Assembly (NCBI RefSeq): GCF_900107965.1
Contig: NZ_FNVU01000032.1
Coordinates: 1 to 64,000 of the forward strand
Length of the DNA stretch: 64,000 nt
Reading direction: 5' to 3'
Origin: Actinacidiphila yanglinensis
GTDB taxonomy: Bacteria; Actinomycetota; Actinomycetes; Streptomycetales; Streptomycetaceae
Shown: positions 8,834-16,551 of the stretch, piece after piece
Layout of the letters: the number at the start of each line of letters is the position of its first letter
Numbering within the stretch: the first letter of the stretch is position 1
The notes under the pieces: model-generated
What the model saw: the letters and a program-made list of their open reading frames with translations, nothing else
Told to the model about the DNA's origin: nothing
The model's database searches: none
Made by a program: the position numbers and the translations under genes

Positions 8834-9718
8834 ATGCAGATTCATCGTAACCGCCACACGAGCGGTTTCACGGTCCTGCCGAACACGGTCCTGCAGGATC
8901 GCCGGCTGTCCTACACCGCGCGCGGCCTGCTGGCCGACCTCCTCTCCCGCCCCGACGGCTGGCGCGAGGACGGCCGGGGGATGGCTGACACCAGCCCCCA
9001 GGGACGCCTCTCGGTGGCGAAGGCCCTGCGCGAGCTGACCGCCTCCGGCTATTACCGGGTCGAGCGGGTGCGCCAGGTTGACGGCACCATCGTCACCGAG
9101 ACCCATGTGTACGACACCCCCCAGGTGGGGCCGGATGCCACACCTCCGGGCTCCGGCCCACCGGCCGATGCTGGTCCTGACGCCCACCCTGTAAAGAACC
9201 GGGCGAAAGAACCCTCCCTCCCCCGGCAGCGGCCGCCCTCGACGGCCGTCACCCCGGTGGTGCCGCCGGACGCGGCGACGGGCGAGGCCGCGGCCCTGCT
9301 CCACCGCGTGACCGCGGCAGAGCCCCGACTCCGCCTCGGCGCTGCGGAGGCCCTCAACCTCGCACCGCTGGTTGCTCGTTGGCTGGAGCGTGGCCACGGC
9401 CCCCGTGACCTGTCCCACGCCCTGCTCAACGGGCTGCCCGAACGCGTGCACAGCGCCTCGGCGTTGCTCCGCGACCGCCTCACCCGCAAGCTCCCTCCGG
9501 CAGTTGCGCCGGTCACCGCACCCCCGCCCCGGCACGAGTGCACCACGTGCGCCCGGCCCACCCCGGACGAGGGCATCTGCCGCACCTGCGCGGGCCTGAA
9601 CGCGCCCTCACCGGCTGCCGTAGCCGAGCGCGCCCGCACCGCCGCCCGCGGCCGCGCCCTCACCCGCGCCGCCCTCAAAGGCCCCCGACCGGCCCTGACG
9701 GTCGCCGCAAGAACCTGA
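8834..9718 (+). CDS. HTH protein with C-terminal zinc ribbon, replication- or plasmid-type
   Basis: A 294-residue protein. The ATG at 8834 is preceded by AAGGAG at 8816-8821 and starts the conserved MQIHRNRHTSGFTVLPN segment; the open frame upstream looks non-coding. Residues 20-95 (LSYTARGLLADLLSRPDGW, then SVAKALRELTASGYY) form a winged-helix DNA-binding domain like those in replication initiators and phage- or plasmid-borne helix-turn-helix proteins. A Pro/Ala-rich middle leads to a CTTC..CRTC zinc ribbon near residues 235-255. Streptomycete chromosomes carry many such orphans; the partner and target are unknown. No mobile-element genes lie next to it. Confidence 0.65.
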   Translation: MQIHRNRHTSGFTVLPNTVLQDRRLSYTARGLLADLLSRPDGWREDGRGMADTSPQGRLSVAKALRELTASGYYRVERVRQVDGTIVTETHVYDTPQVGPDATPPGSGPPADAGPDAHPVKNRAKEPSLPRQRPPSTAVTPVVPPDAATGEAAALLHRVTAAEPRLRLGAAEALNLAPLVARWLERGHGPRDLSHALLNGLPERVHSASALLRDRLTRKLPPAVAPVTAPPPRHECTTCARPTPDEGICRTCAGLNAPSPAAVAERARTAARGRALTRAALKGPRPALTVAART

Positions 9719-10045
9719 CCGTGCCCACCCGATCACTCCCCGATCAGCCCGGCCCTCACCCCGTCCGCTCCGAGCTCCCCAACAGGTTGCTTCCGCAGTT
9801 CGATGCTTCGGGACGAGGACATTGAAGGCGCCTTGCCCGCGCGGCTGTGGCGGCGCCTTGGTGTCCGACATACCGAAAAAGTGTCGGCGCGACCACCAAA
9901 CGACTACGTCGCGCGTTCACGGAGTGACGTTCCGCCGTAACGTGTCTCCGCCTTCGTCGCAGTGGACGCGCCTGCTCAACGCAGGGGCTCGTCGTGCCGG
10001 TCCCACGCCGGAGCCGCCCGCTCCCGTAGGTGGGAGACTGTTCTT
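9719..10045. other. Intergenic stretch before vsr
   Basis: No convincing gene. It contains a short inverted repeat, CCGACA at 9865-9870 with TGTCGG at 9882-9887 around an A-rich loop, too weak to call a terminator, and the ribosome binding site GGGAG at 10032-10036. Confidence 0.35.
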
Positions 10046-10480
10046 ATGTCCCCGACCGCGTCATCACCGGCTGTGGCGGCACGCATGAGTCGTCAGGCAT
10101 CACGCGACACCATGCAGGAGCTCGCCGTTCGGAGACTGCTGCACAGGGCCGGCCTTCGGTACCGGCTCCACATGTCCGTACCGGGGATGCCGCGCCGGAC
10201 CGTGGACGTGGTCTTCGGCGGGTTGAAAATAGCGGTCTTCTTCGACGGCTGCTTCTGGCACGGCTGTCCGGTCCACGCCACGCGACCCCAAGCGAATGCG
10301 GACTGGTGGCGCTCGAAACTGGATCGGAACAAGGCACGCGACCGGGAGACAACCGAGCATCTCCTGTCCGAGGGCTGGATCGTGATGCGATTCTGGGAGC
10401 ACGAGTCGGCGGAGGACGTCGCCCGACGGATCCATGACGCCGTGGTCGACCGACGATCCTCCGCCCTCCCCGAGCACTGA
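10046..10480 (+). CDS. vsr: Very short patch repair endonuclease (Vsr)
   Basis: Sequence-specific mismatch endonuclease that nicks beside a T:G mismatch produced when a methylated cytosine deaminates. GGGAG at 10032-10036 sits nine bases before the ATG. The protein is 144 residues, normal for the family. Family signatures are intact: the metal-binding Asp54 in TVDVVF, the FFDGCFWHGCPVH block with His72 and His77, the DWWRSKLDRNKARD helix and WEHE near residue 118. Vsr usually travels with a DNA-cytosine methyltransferase or a restriction system; none is adjacent here, so this copy looks orphaned or serves a methylase elsewhere. Confidence 0.88.
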   Translation: MSPTASSPAVAARMSRQASRDTMQELAVRRLLHRAGLRYRLHMSVPGMPRRTVDVVFGGLKIAVFFDGCFWHGCPVHATRPQANADWWRSKLDRNKARDRETTEHLLSEGWIVMRFWEHESAEDVARRIHDAVVDRRSSALPEH

Positions 10481-10646
10481 GAATCGGACAACCTCGTATC
10501 GGGCCCTGAAAGGCCCCTTCGACCTGGCGTGACGTCGGGGACGAGTGTGGTCCCGATTCCATTGCGACATCCACGTCGGCGTTCAGCCGCCGGTTGCCCC
10601 GTCCCCCGGTCCGCCCCCGCAGAGGACGGCCGGGGGCGGGAAGGCG

Positions 10647-11780
10647 TCACATGCGGGAGCCGCGCTCCGCCTGGCGCGGCGCCGGCTTCGGCTCCGACCA
10701 CGGGGAACGGCCCTTGCCCCATGTCCACTTGGAGTGGGTGAACGCCTCGAACGTGTGGCTGAAGTACCAGTCGCTCTGCGCCACACCCGAGCACGCGCCC
10801 GCGCCCGCCGTACCGACGCAGCTGCCGTTGTCCCGCTGGAGGGCCCAGAACGAGAGGGTGTTGATCCCCTTCGCCGCCGCCCAGTGCTCCACCGTCGCCG
10901 CGTCCGCCGTGGTGAAGGTCTCCGCCGGGCCGAAGTCGTCGATCCCCGGCATGTCCGTCACGCCGACCCTGCTCCACAGGTGCGACGGCTTCTCCGACGG
11001 GTAGAGCGCGGCCAGTTGGTTGATCAGGCCGGCCGCGGCCGTCTCCGTGTCGGTGGCCATCTCGTGGGACGCGCCGTCGTAGTAGTCGAACGTCATGATG
11101 TTGACGACGTCCACCCGGGCGTGGTTGGCGACCGCGTTCTGGAGCAGGGCCACGCCGGTGGCGCCCAGGCCGGTCGTCGTCGACGGCAGCGTGTAGGAGA
11201 ACTGCACGTTGCGGTGGGTGCGGTGGGCCCAGCTCTCGACCTGGGCCACCGCCTTGTTGCGGCGGTCGATGCCGGCCGTGTTGGAGAGGGAGTCCGCCTC
11301 GACGTCGAGGTCGATCCGCGTCACGCCGTAGGTGGTGACCAGGCCCTCGTAGACCGACGCGATCGACGAGACGTCGGTGCAGCTGTCGGCGATGTCGGTG
11401 CCCGTGGTGTCCGCGGCGTAACCGCCGAACGACGGGATGGCGTTGCCGCCGCGCGCCTGGAGGGCGGCGATGTCCTTGCCGTAGACCGACTTGGACACCG
11501 GCGTCGTGGCGTCCCCGTTCCAGGTCGCCGTGCAGGAACCGGCCGCGGGGGTCTGGAGGAAGGCCAGCGTCAGGTAGGTGTTGTGGGACTGGGCCGCGAG
11601 TGCGGCCGGGCTCCCACCGGCGTAGGTCTCGTAGTACGGCGCGACCACGTGGGCCGGCATGGGCGCCCGGAAAGCCGGAGCGGCCTGTGCGGCGCCTCCC
11701 CCCGCCACCACCAGTCCGGCGGACACGGCGGCGGCCGCCGAAGCGGCAAGCAACGCGCGAACAGGTCCAGATCGTCTCAT
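10647..11780 (-). CDS. Secreted GH18 chitinase
   Basis: Secreted family 18 glycoside hydrolase, probably a chitinase acting on chitin or chito-oligosaccharides. The ATG at 11780 is preceded by TAGGAG; the frame is open further but without a signal. Residues 1-34 are a Sec signal peptide ending AAQA-AP. The barrel shows the GH18 catalytic line RIDLDVEAD with Asp157, Asp159 and the proton donor Glu161, plus SFGGY on strand 3, MTFDYYDG on strand 6 and SFWALQRD on strand 8. There is no chitin-binding module, so soluble or amorphous substrate is likely. A DasR-type operator stands 151 bases upstream, consistent with N-acetylglucosamine control. Confidence 0.88.
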   Translation of the reverse strand: MRRSGPVRALLAASAAAAVSAGLVVAGGGAAQAAPAFRAPMPAHVVAPYYETYAGGSPAALAAQSHNTYLTLAFLQTPAAGSCTATWNGDATTPVSKSVYGKDIAALQARGGNAIPSFGGYAADTTGTDIADSCTDVSSIASVYEGLVTTYGVTRIDLDVEADSLSNTAGIDRRNKAVAQVESWAHRTHRNVQFSYTLPSTTTGLGATGVALLQNAVANHARVDVVNIMTFDYYDGASHEMATDTETAAAGLINQLAALYPSEKPSHLWSRVGVTDMPGIDDFGPAETFTTADAATVEHWAAAKGINTLSFWALQRDNGSCVGTAGAGACSGVAQSDWYFSHTFEAFTHSKWTWGKGRSPWSEPKPAPRQAERGSRM

Positions 11781-11930
11781 CAACGCTCCTACCAGGAGAA
11801 ATAGAGCAGCAGGACACAGCGGAACAGCATCGTGCCCGGAGTCCGGCGGACTTCCGGGCGCGATTCGTCGGGCCTCAAGGCCACCCCGAACCAGGGGAAT
11901 TGGCCTGACGCGCGTGAATGCGCCCATATT

Positions 11931-11942
11931 TGGTCTAGGCCA
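11931..11942. promoter_or_regulatory. DasR-responsive element (dre) upstream of the chitinase
   Basis: TGGTCTAGGCCA, one mismatch from the symmetrical core TGGTCTAGACCA recognised by the GntR-type aminosugar regulator DasR of streptomycetes. The flanks (ATT before, ATG after) keep partial symmetry. It sits upstream of a GH18 gene, the classical target class. Confidence 0.7.
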
Positions 11943-12065
11943 ATGATCCTGTCAAGAGCCGAGGCGCCGCGCGCTCCCGGGCGCCCCGACCCTCAGGCGC
12001 ACTCCGTCCACTCGGGCCACACCGGCCCAACATGCCCCCACCCGAACCTGGTTCGGCCCAGGCCC

Positions 12066-12071
12066 CACAAT
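12066..12071 (+). promoter_or_regulatory. -10 element of a leaderless promoter
   Basis: CACAAT ends six bases before the GTG at 12078, and there is no Shine-Dalgarno between them. Confidence 0.4.
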
Positions 12072-12077
12072 GGCCGG

Positions 12078-12416
12078 GTGAAATCCTGGCTGCTCCTCAC
12101 GAGTTCGATCGCCTCCCTGCTCGCGGGCATCGCGACCTACGTCATCGGCGCCTGGGACGGCCACCTGTTCGACCTCAGGGCCCAGCGCACCTTCTGCACC
12201 GCCAAGCCCTTCGCGGGCGACGGGGGCGGGAGCTTCTTCCCTCCCAGCGAGAAGTGCCGCTGGACGGACGGGACGACGACGCAGCTGGTGCCGTCGTTCG
12301 TCGACCCGTTGATGGCGATCCTGCTCGTCCTCGGGGTCGTGCTCCTGGCGCTCGCCCTCGTGAGCATCTTCCGGCCCTCCGGAGAAACGGAACCGGCCCG
12401 TCCGCGCCTCTCCTAA
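12078..12416 (+). CDS. Small two-pass membrane protein, unknown
   Basis: A 112-residue protein not recognised beyond its topology. The GTG at 12078 is chosen because hydrophobic residues begin at once (VKSWLLLTSSIASLLAG) and a -10-like CACAAT ends six bases upstream, suggesting leaderless translation. Membrane segments lie near residues 4-22 and 77-97. Between them is an outside loop with two Cys (FCTAK and EKCRW) that may form a disulfide. Similar small proteins are common in actinobacteria, but no role is known. Upstream of a large cell-wall protein gene, on the same strand, about 290 bases apart. Confidence 0.6.
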   Translation: MKSWLLLTSSIASLLAGIATYVIGAWDGHLFDLRAQRTFCTAKPFAGDGGGSFFPPSEKCRWTDGTTTQLVPSFVDPLMAILLVLGVVLLALALVSIFRPSGETEPARPRLS

Positions 12417-12702
12417 TAGCGAACGGGAAACGTCGAAAAGGGTTGATCCACCGCATTCCCGCATTCAAACGCGCGCCAGGAAGCCTGTGAAAAAGGGCGC
12501 GGGTCGAGGAAACCGTGACGATCACAACGCGCCCTCCCTCGAACCTTCACATCGTCAACCCGACTTTCTCCTTATACGGTTGCTCCGCGCCGGGCGCCGG
12601 GCCATCCACCACGCGCCCACCTGCACGCTTCGTCGTCCCACCCCGCTTCATGCCGAAAGGGACGGCAGCGCCGAGAATGCCGAGAATGCCGAAGGAGTCC
12701 GA

Positions 12703-15129
12703 GTGGACCAGATGGTGTTGGCAGCCCAGCAATGGGTCAACGCTACGTACGGAAATGTCGCGGGATACAACAGGGTCACCGAGGACGGCGCCACCGGGTG
12801 GTCGACGATGTACGCCCTCACCCGCGGTCTGCAACACGAATTGGGCATCACCGCGCTGTCCGACAATTTCGGTCCGACCACGCTGGCCGATCTGGCCGCA
12901 CGCGGCGGCGTCAAGATCGACGACTCCAACACCAACCTCATCACGATCGTGCAGGCCGCCTGCTACTGCAAGGGCTACGACGCCGGGGCCATCAACGGCC
13001 AGTTCGGGCTCGACACCCAACTCGCCGTCGCCTCGATGATGGACGACGCGGGCCTGGGCGACGCGCTGGGCGGCGCGGTGGCCCCCAAGGTCATGAAGGC
13101 CCTGCTGACCATGGACGCCTATGTGGTGCTGGCCGGCGGCACGCAGGCGGTCCGCTCGGTCCAGCAGTGGATGAACAGCCGCTACACCGGCCGGCAGAAC
13201 TTCTTCGTCATCCCCTGCGACGGGATCTTCTCCCGCTCCGTGCAGGGGGCGCTCTACCTGGCGATCCAGTACGAGTTGGGCATGACGGACGCGCAGGCCA
13301 CCGGCGTGTTCGGCCCCGGCACCCAGGCCGGACTGCAGGGCATCCTGCTCGGCGAGGGCTCCACCGGCGTCTGGGTCAGCATCTTCACCGCGGCGATGAT
13401 CTTCAACCGGGTGCTGCTGTCCGACGACTCGGTCTACACCGACTTCACCGACAGCTTCGGCTCCGGCCAGACCTCCGCCGTGAACGCGTTCCAGTCCTTC
13501 TCCGAACTGGCCGTCACCGGCACGGGGAACTTCGACACCTGGTGCGAACTGCTGGTCTCCACCGGGAATCCGGACCGCGCGGGCACGGCCTGCGACTGCG
13601 TCACCGAGATCACCGCCGACCGGGCGGCGGCGCTCAAGGCCGCCGGCTACAAGATCGTGGGCCGCTACCTCGACAACGTGGCCGGCACCTCGCTGAACAA
13701 GAAGATCCAGCCAGGAGAGCTGCTGACGATCTTCGAGAGCGGGCTGCGGGTCTTCCCGATCTCGCAGTACGACGGCGGCGAGCTGTCGTACTTCAGCTAC
13801 CCCCAGGGCTACACGGACGCGCTCAACGCCCATGCGGCGGCGAACGGTTACGGCTTCGACATCGGCACGGTGATCTTCTTCGCGGTCGACTACGACGCCA
13901 CCCAGGACGACATCGACTCCCACATCGTGCCCTACTTCGAGGGCGTCGTCGCCGGGCTCGCCTCCCAGGGCAAGAAGTACGTGCACGGCGTCTACGGTTC
14001 CCGCAACGTCTGCGAGCAGGTGACCCAGCAGACGTACGCGCGCTGGTCATTCGTCTCGGGGATGTCGACCGGGTTCTCCGGCAACATGGGGTTCACGCTG
14101 CCGGAGAACTGGGCGTTCAACCAGATCCAGACCCTCTCCACCGGGTCCGGCACCGGCGCCATCGAGATCGACAAGGACGTGGCCAAGCCCGGCACGTACT
14201 CGGGCGTCTCCTCGGTCAGCGACCCCGGCAACCCGGTCAACGACTTCATCGCCTACGTCGGCGCGCTGCACGACCTGGCCGTCCAGTACGACCCGACCCT
14301 GGACCCCAGCGAGCTGGCGCTGCAGTACCTGCGCAACGACGACTACGACTCGATCCAGTGGAAGGCGCTGATCGGCGGCACCGACCCGGACTGGATCAGC
14401 TACGCGAACAGCCAGGGCATCGGCGAGCTCAAGGTCACCGAGGTGGTCGACCCCTTCTACGGGATCAGCCTGCACGTGAGCCACCTGGGCGCGGCCGCCG
14501 ACGGGGTCCGGCTGATCGGCAAGCCCTCCGGCACCGGGACCAACCGCGGTGACGTGGCCGGCTGGGGCGGCGACTGGATGACCTTCTACGGGGAGTGGCG
14601 CCGGGACAGCGACAGTTACTCCTCCGGCCTCACCTACTGCCAGGACAAGCTCGCCAAGCTCACCGACGTCGGCACGTTCAAGCTGCGCGACCTGATCGAG
14701 GACGCCGACGGCTACCTGATCGCCACGCGGCTGCTGAACGGCGAGAGCATCCTCGACGTGGTCGAGGACCACTACACCAACGGGTACCTCTCCCGCTTCG
14801 CGCAGTACTACCAGAGCCGCTTCGGCGGCATCGAGGACAGCGCCAAGGCCACCGCCAAGGACATGCTGACCTCCGACAGCGACGCGACGATCGTCGCGGG
14901 CCGGACATATCTGATCCAGTCCACCGGCGGCTTCCCGACGCTCGACCCGTCCCTGCTGCCCGACGACAAGCTGGACGAGTTCTGCCAGGGCTTTGCCGAC
15001 ATGCTCGCGGACCGGGTCGGCGAGGAGAACGCGCAGGTCGCAAAGGTGCGGGCCCGGAACGCGCAGGCCGCCAAGGTGCAGGCGTCCCGGCCCCAGGCGA
15101 CGAAGAACAGGCTCGGGAGCACGCAGTAG
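12703..15129 (+). CDS. Large DUF1906 glycoside-hydrolase-like protein with peptidoglycan-binding-like repeats
   Basis: An 808-residue protein. GAAGGAG at 12691-12697 supports the GTG at 12703. Residues about 1-75 and 145-215 are two related modules resembling peptidoglycan-binding repeats (AQQWVNATYG; VQQWMNSRYTG, each followed by a GVFGPGTQAGL-like motif). Residues about 295-510 are a DUF1906 domain, a TIM-barrel fold related to GH25-type lysozymes: KIVGRYLDNVAG, VFPISQYDGGE and VIFFAVDYDAT carry the usual acidic positions. The last 300 residues are unrecognised and end in an Ala/Lys/Gln tail. There is no signal peptide although the domains imply a cell-wall target. It is followed after 49 bases by a Tat protein, probably in one operon. 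Confidence 0.75.
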   Translation: MDQMVLAAQQWVNATYGNVAGYNRVTEDGATGWSTMYALTRGLQHELGITALSDNFGPTTLADLAARGGVKIDDSNTNLITIVQAACYCKGYDAGAINGQFGLDTQLAVASMMDDAGLGDALGGAVAPKVMKALLTMDAYVVLAGGTQAVRSVQQWMNSRYTGRQNFFVIPCDGIFSRSVQGALYLAIQYELGMTDAQATGVFGPGTQAGLQGILLGEGSTGVWVSIFTAAMIFNRVLLSDDSVYTDFTDSFGSGQTSAVNAFQSFSELAVTGTGNFDTWCELLVSTGNPDRAGTACDCVTEITADRAAALKAAGYKIVGRYLDNVAGTSLNKKIQPGELLTIFESGLRVFPISQYDGGELSYFSYPQGYTDALNAHAAANGYGFDIGTVIFFAVDYDATQDDIDSHIVPYFEGVVAGLASQGKKYVHGVYGSRNVCEQVTQQTYARWSFVSGMSTGFSGNMGFTLPENWAFNQIQTLSTGSGTGAIEIDKDVAKPGTYSGVSSVSDPGNPVNDFIAYVGALHDLAVQYDPTLDPSELALQYLRNDDYDSIQWKALIGGTDPDWISYANSQGIGELKVTEVVDPFYGISLHVSHLGAAADGVRLIGKPSGTGTNRGDVAGWGGDWMTFYGEWRRDSDSYSSGLTYCQDKLAKLTDVGTFKLRDLIEDADGYLIATRLLNGESILDVVEDHYTNGYLSRFAQYYQSRFGGIEDSAKATAKDMLTSDSDATIVAGRTYLIQSTGGFPTLDPSLLPDDKLDEFCQGFADMLADRVGEENAQVAKVRARNAQAAKVQASRPQATKNRLGSTQ

Positions 15130-15178
15130 CCCCGCCGGGGCCGTCCCGTCGACTTCGAACACAGAGGACTGGTCACAG

Positions 15179-15955
15179 ATGAGCGAGAACAAGGGACCCA
15201 GCGAAGAACCCGGCGAGAAGATCGGACAGGGACCCAGCCGCAGGCGCATGCTGGCGTCGCTGGGCCTGGTGGCGGGCGGGGCGGCGGTCGCCGTCGCCGG
15301 GCCGGTCGGTTCGGCCCACGCGGCGGCGCCCGCGGCTCCGGCGGCTCCCGCGGAGACCGACCCCGCGGTACCCGCACCCCGGACCTGGACGAAGGGCACC
15401 ACACAGAACGGCTGGCCGGTGGTGAGTGCCGCGGCCGGCGGCGGCTACACGAACCTGCGCATCGAGGGCACCAGCGCCGTGGTGGCCCTGCGCCCCGGGG
15501 ACGCGGCGACGGTGCTGGAGTACGTCGCGCGCCGCTTCCACTACGAGATCAGGGCGCTGAAGAGCGGCGACGTCTTCGGCTACACCACCCAGCACTCGGT
15601 CACCACGGCGTACGAGTCCAACTACCTTTCCGGCACTGCCCTTTCGATCCTGCCCGGCCTCTACCCGGCCGGAGTGGCGGGCGGCTTCCACCCGTTGGAG
15701 CAGGTCGTGGTCCGCGACATCCTCGCGTCCTGCGCGGGGGTGGTGCGCTGGGGCGGCGACGACCCCGACGTCCCCAAGGAAGGGCACTTCCAGATCGACG
15801 TCCCGCCCGGCGCGTCCGCGTTGCGCGACCTCGCGGCGAAGCTCTCGGCGGCGCGGACCACGCCGGGCCAGGGCGCCGGCGCGTTCGTCGATCCGTTCGC
15901 GGCCGGGCGCCGCTCGGCCGCCAAGGCCATGGAGAGACGGCAGCGAGCCGCCTGA
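15179..15955 (+). CDS. Tat-exported M15-fold protein with a degenerate active site
   Basis: A 258-residue exported protein. The ATG at 15179 follows AGAGGA. The signal is twin-arginine (PSRRRMLASLGL) and ends near SAHA-AA at about residue 47. The mature part resembles the D,D-carboxypeptidase M15 fold: SNYLSGTALSI aligns with the SxHxxGxAxDl zinc motif and EGHFQID with the HxHID motif. The first His and the Asp are replaced by Tyr and Ser, and only one His of the last motif remains, so zinc catalysis is probably lost and the protein may only bind wall peptides. It follows the DUF1906 gene and closes the unit with a hairpin. Confidence 0.65.
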   Translation: MSENKGPSEEPGEKIGQGPSRRRMLASLGLVAGGAAVAVAGPVGSAHAAAPAAPAAPAETDPAVPAPRTWTKGTTQNGWPVVSAAAGGGYTNLRIEGTSAVVALRPGDAATVLEYVARRFHYEIRALKSGDVFGYTTQHSVTTAYESNYLSGTALSILPGLYPAGVAGGFHPLEQVVVRDILASCAGVVRWGGDDPDVPKEGHFQIDVPPGASALRDLAAKLSAARTTPGQGAGAFVDPFAAGRRSAAKAMERRQRAA

Positions 15956-15967
15956 CGGCCGACGGCC

Positions 15968-16012
15968 GACGGGCCGGTTTCGCGGGATCCGTTCCCGCGG
16001 AGCCGGCCCGTC
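15968..16012. terminator. Hairpin terminator after the M15-fold gene
   Basis: GACGGGCCGG at 15968-15977 pairs with CCGGCCCGTC at 16003-16012, and an inner GCGGG/CCCGC stem strengthens it. It sits 13 bases past the stop codon. Confidence 0.65.
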
Positions 16013-16131
16013 CGTACGTACGCGTCGAGAAAAAGCCGTCCCCGGCCCGCTCGCCGTGTCGATCCCCGGCATCGCCGTTCGACCTCCGATAAAGAGGGTC
16101 GAGAGGCGACCCCCGATGAAGGAGAGCGACG

Positions 16132-16551
16132 ATGGCGAAGTACATGCTGATCATGCGAGGAACCGACGAGTCCGTCGGGAAGATGATGGAGACGCCCTTC
16201 GAGGAGATGCTGGAGACGGTGGGCCGCTTCAACGAGGAGCTGATCCGCGCGGGTGTGCTGGTCGCCGCCGAGGGGCTGGACGACCCGTCCCAGGGCGTGG
16301 TGGTCGACTTCAGCGGGGAGACCCCGGTGGTCACCGACGGTCCGTACGGCGAGACGAAGGAGCTGTTCGGCGGCTTCTACCTGATCGACGTCGCCTCCAA
16401 GGAGGAGGCCGTCGAGTGGGCCAAGCGGCTCCCCGCCTTCCCCGGTTCGAAGGCCGAGGTCCGCCGGGTGCCGGGGATCGAGGAGTTCCCGCAGGACAAC
16501 GAGTGGATCATCAAGGAGCGGGCCTGGCGCGAGCGGAACGGCCAGCTCTGA
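16132..16551 (+). CDS. YciI-domain protein, partner of an ECF sigma factor
   Basis: A 139-residue DGPF/YciI-type protein. AAGGAG stands eight bases before the ATG. The fold marks are KYMLIMRGT at the start, VTDGPYGETKELFGGFYLIDV in the middle (the DGP motif) and a final EEFPQDNEWI. Its TGA overlaps the next gene's ATG by one base (TGATG), so translation is coupled. This pairing of a DGPF protein with a long sigma factor is the hallmark of the ECF42 group, in which the small protein's role is still unclear. Confidence 0.85.
   Translation: MAKYMLIMRGTDESVGKMMETPFEEMLETVGRFNEELIRAGVLVAAEGLDDPSQGVVVDFSGETPVVTDGPYGETKELFGGFYLIDVASKEEAVEWAKRLPAFPGSKAEVRRVPGIEEFPQDNEWIIKERAWRERNGQL

Noticed and set aside
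9822..10088. Short open frame between the HTH protein and vsr
   Set aside because: Overlaps the vsr ribosome binding site and start, has no ribosome binding site of its own, and its composition is not protein-like.
8834..10480. Integrated plasmid or restriction-modification island
   Set aside because: Only the HTH protein and Vsr point to it. I saw no integrase, tRNA target, terminal repeats, methylase or restriction enzyme.
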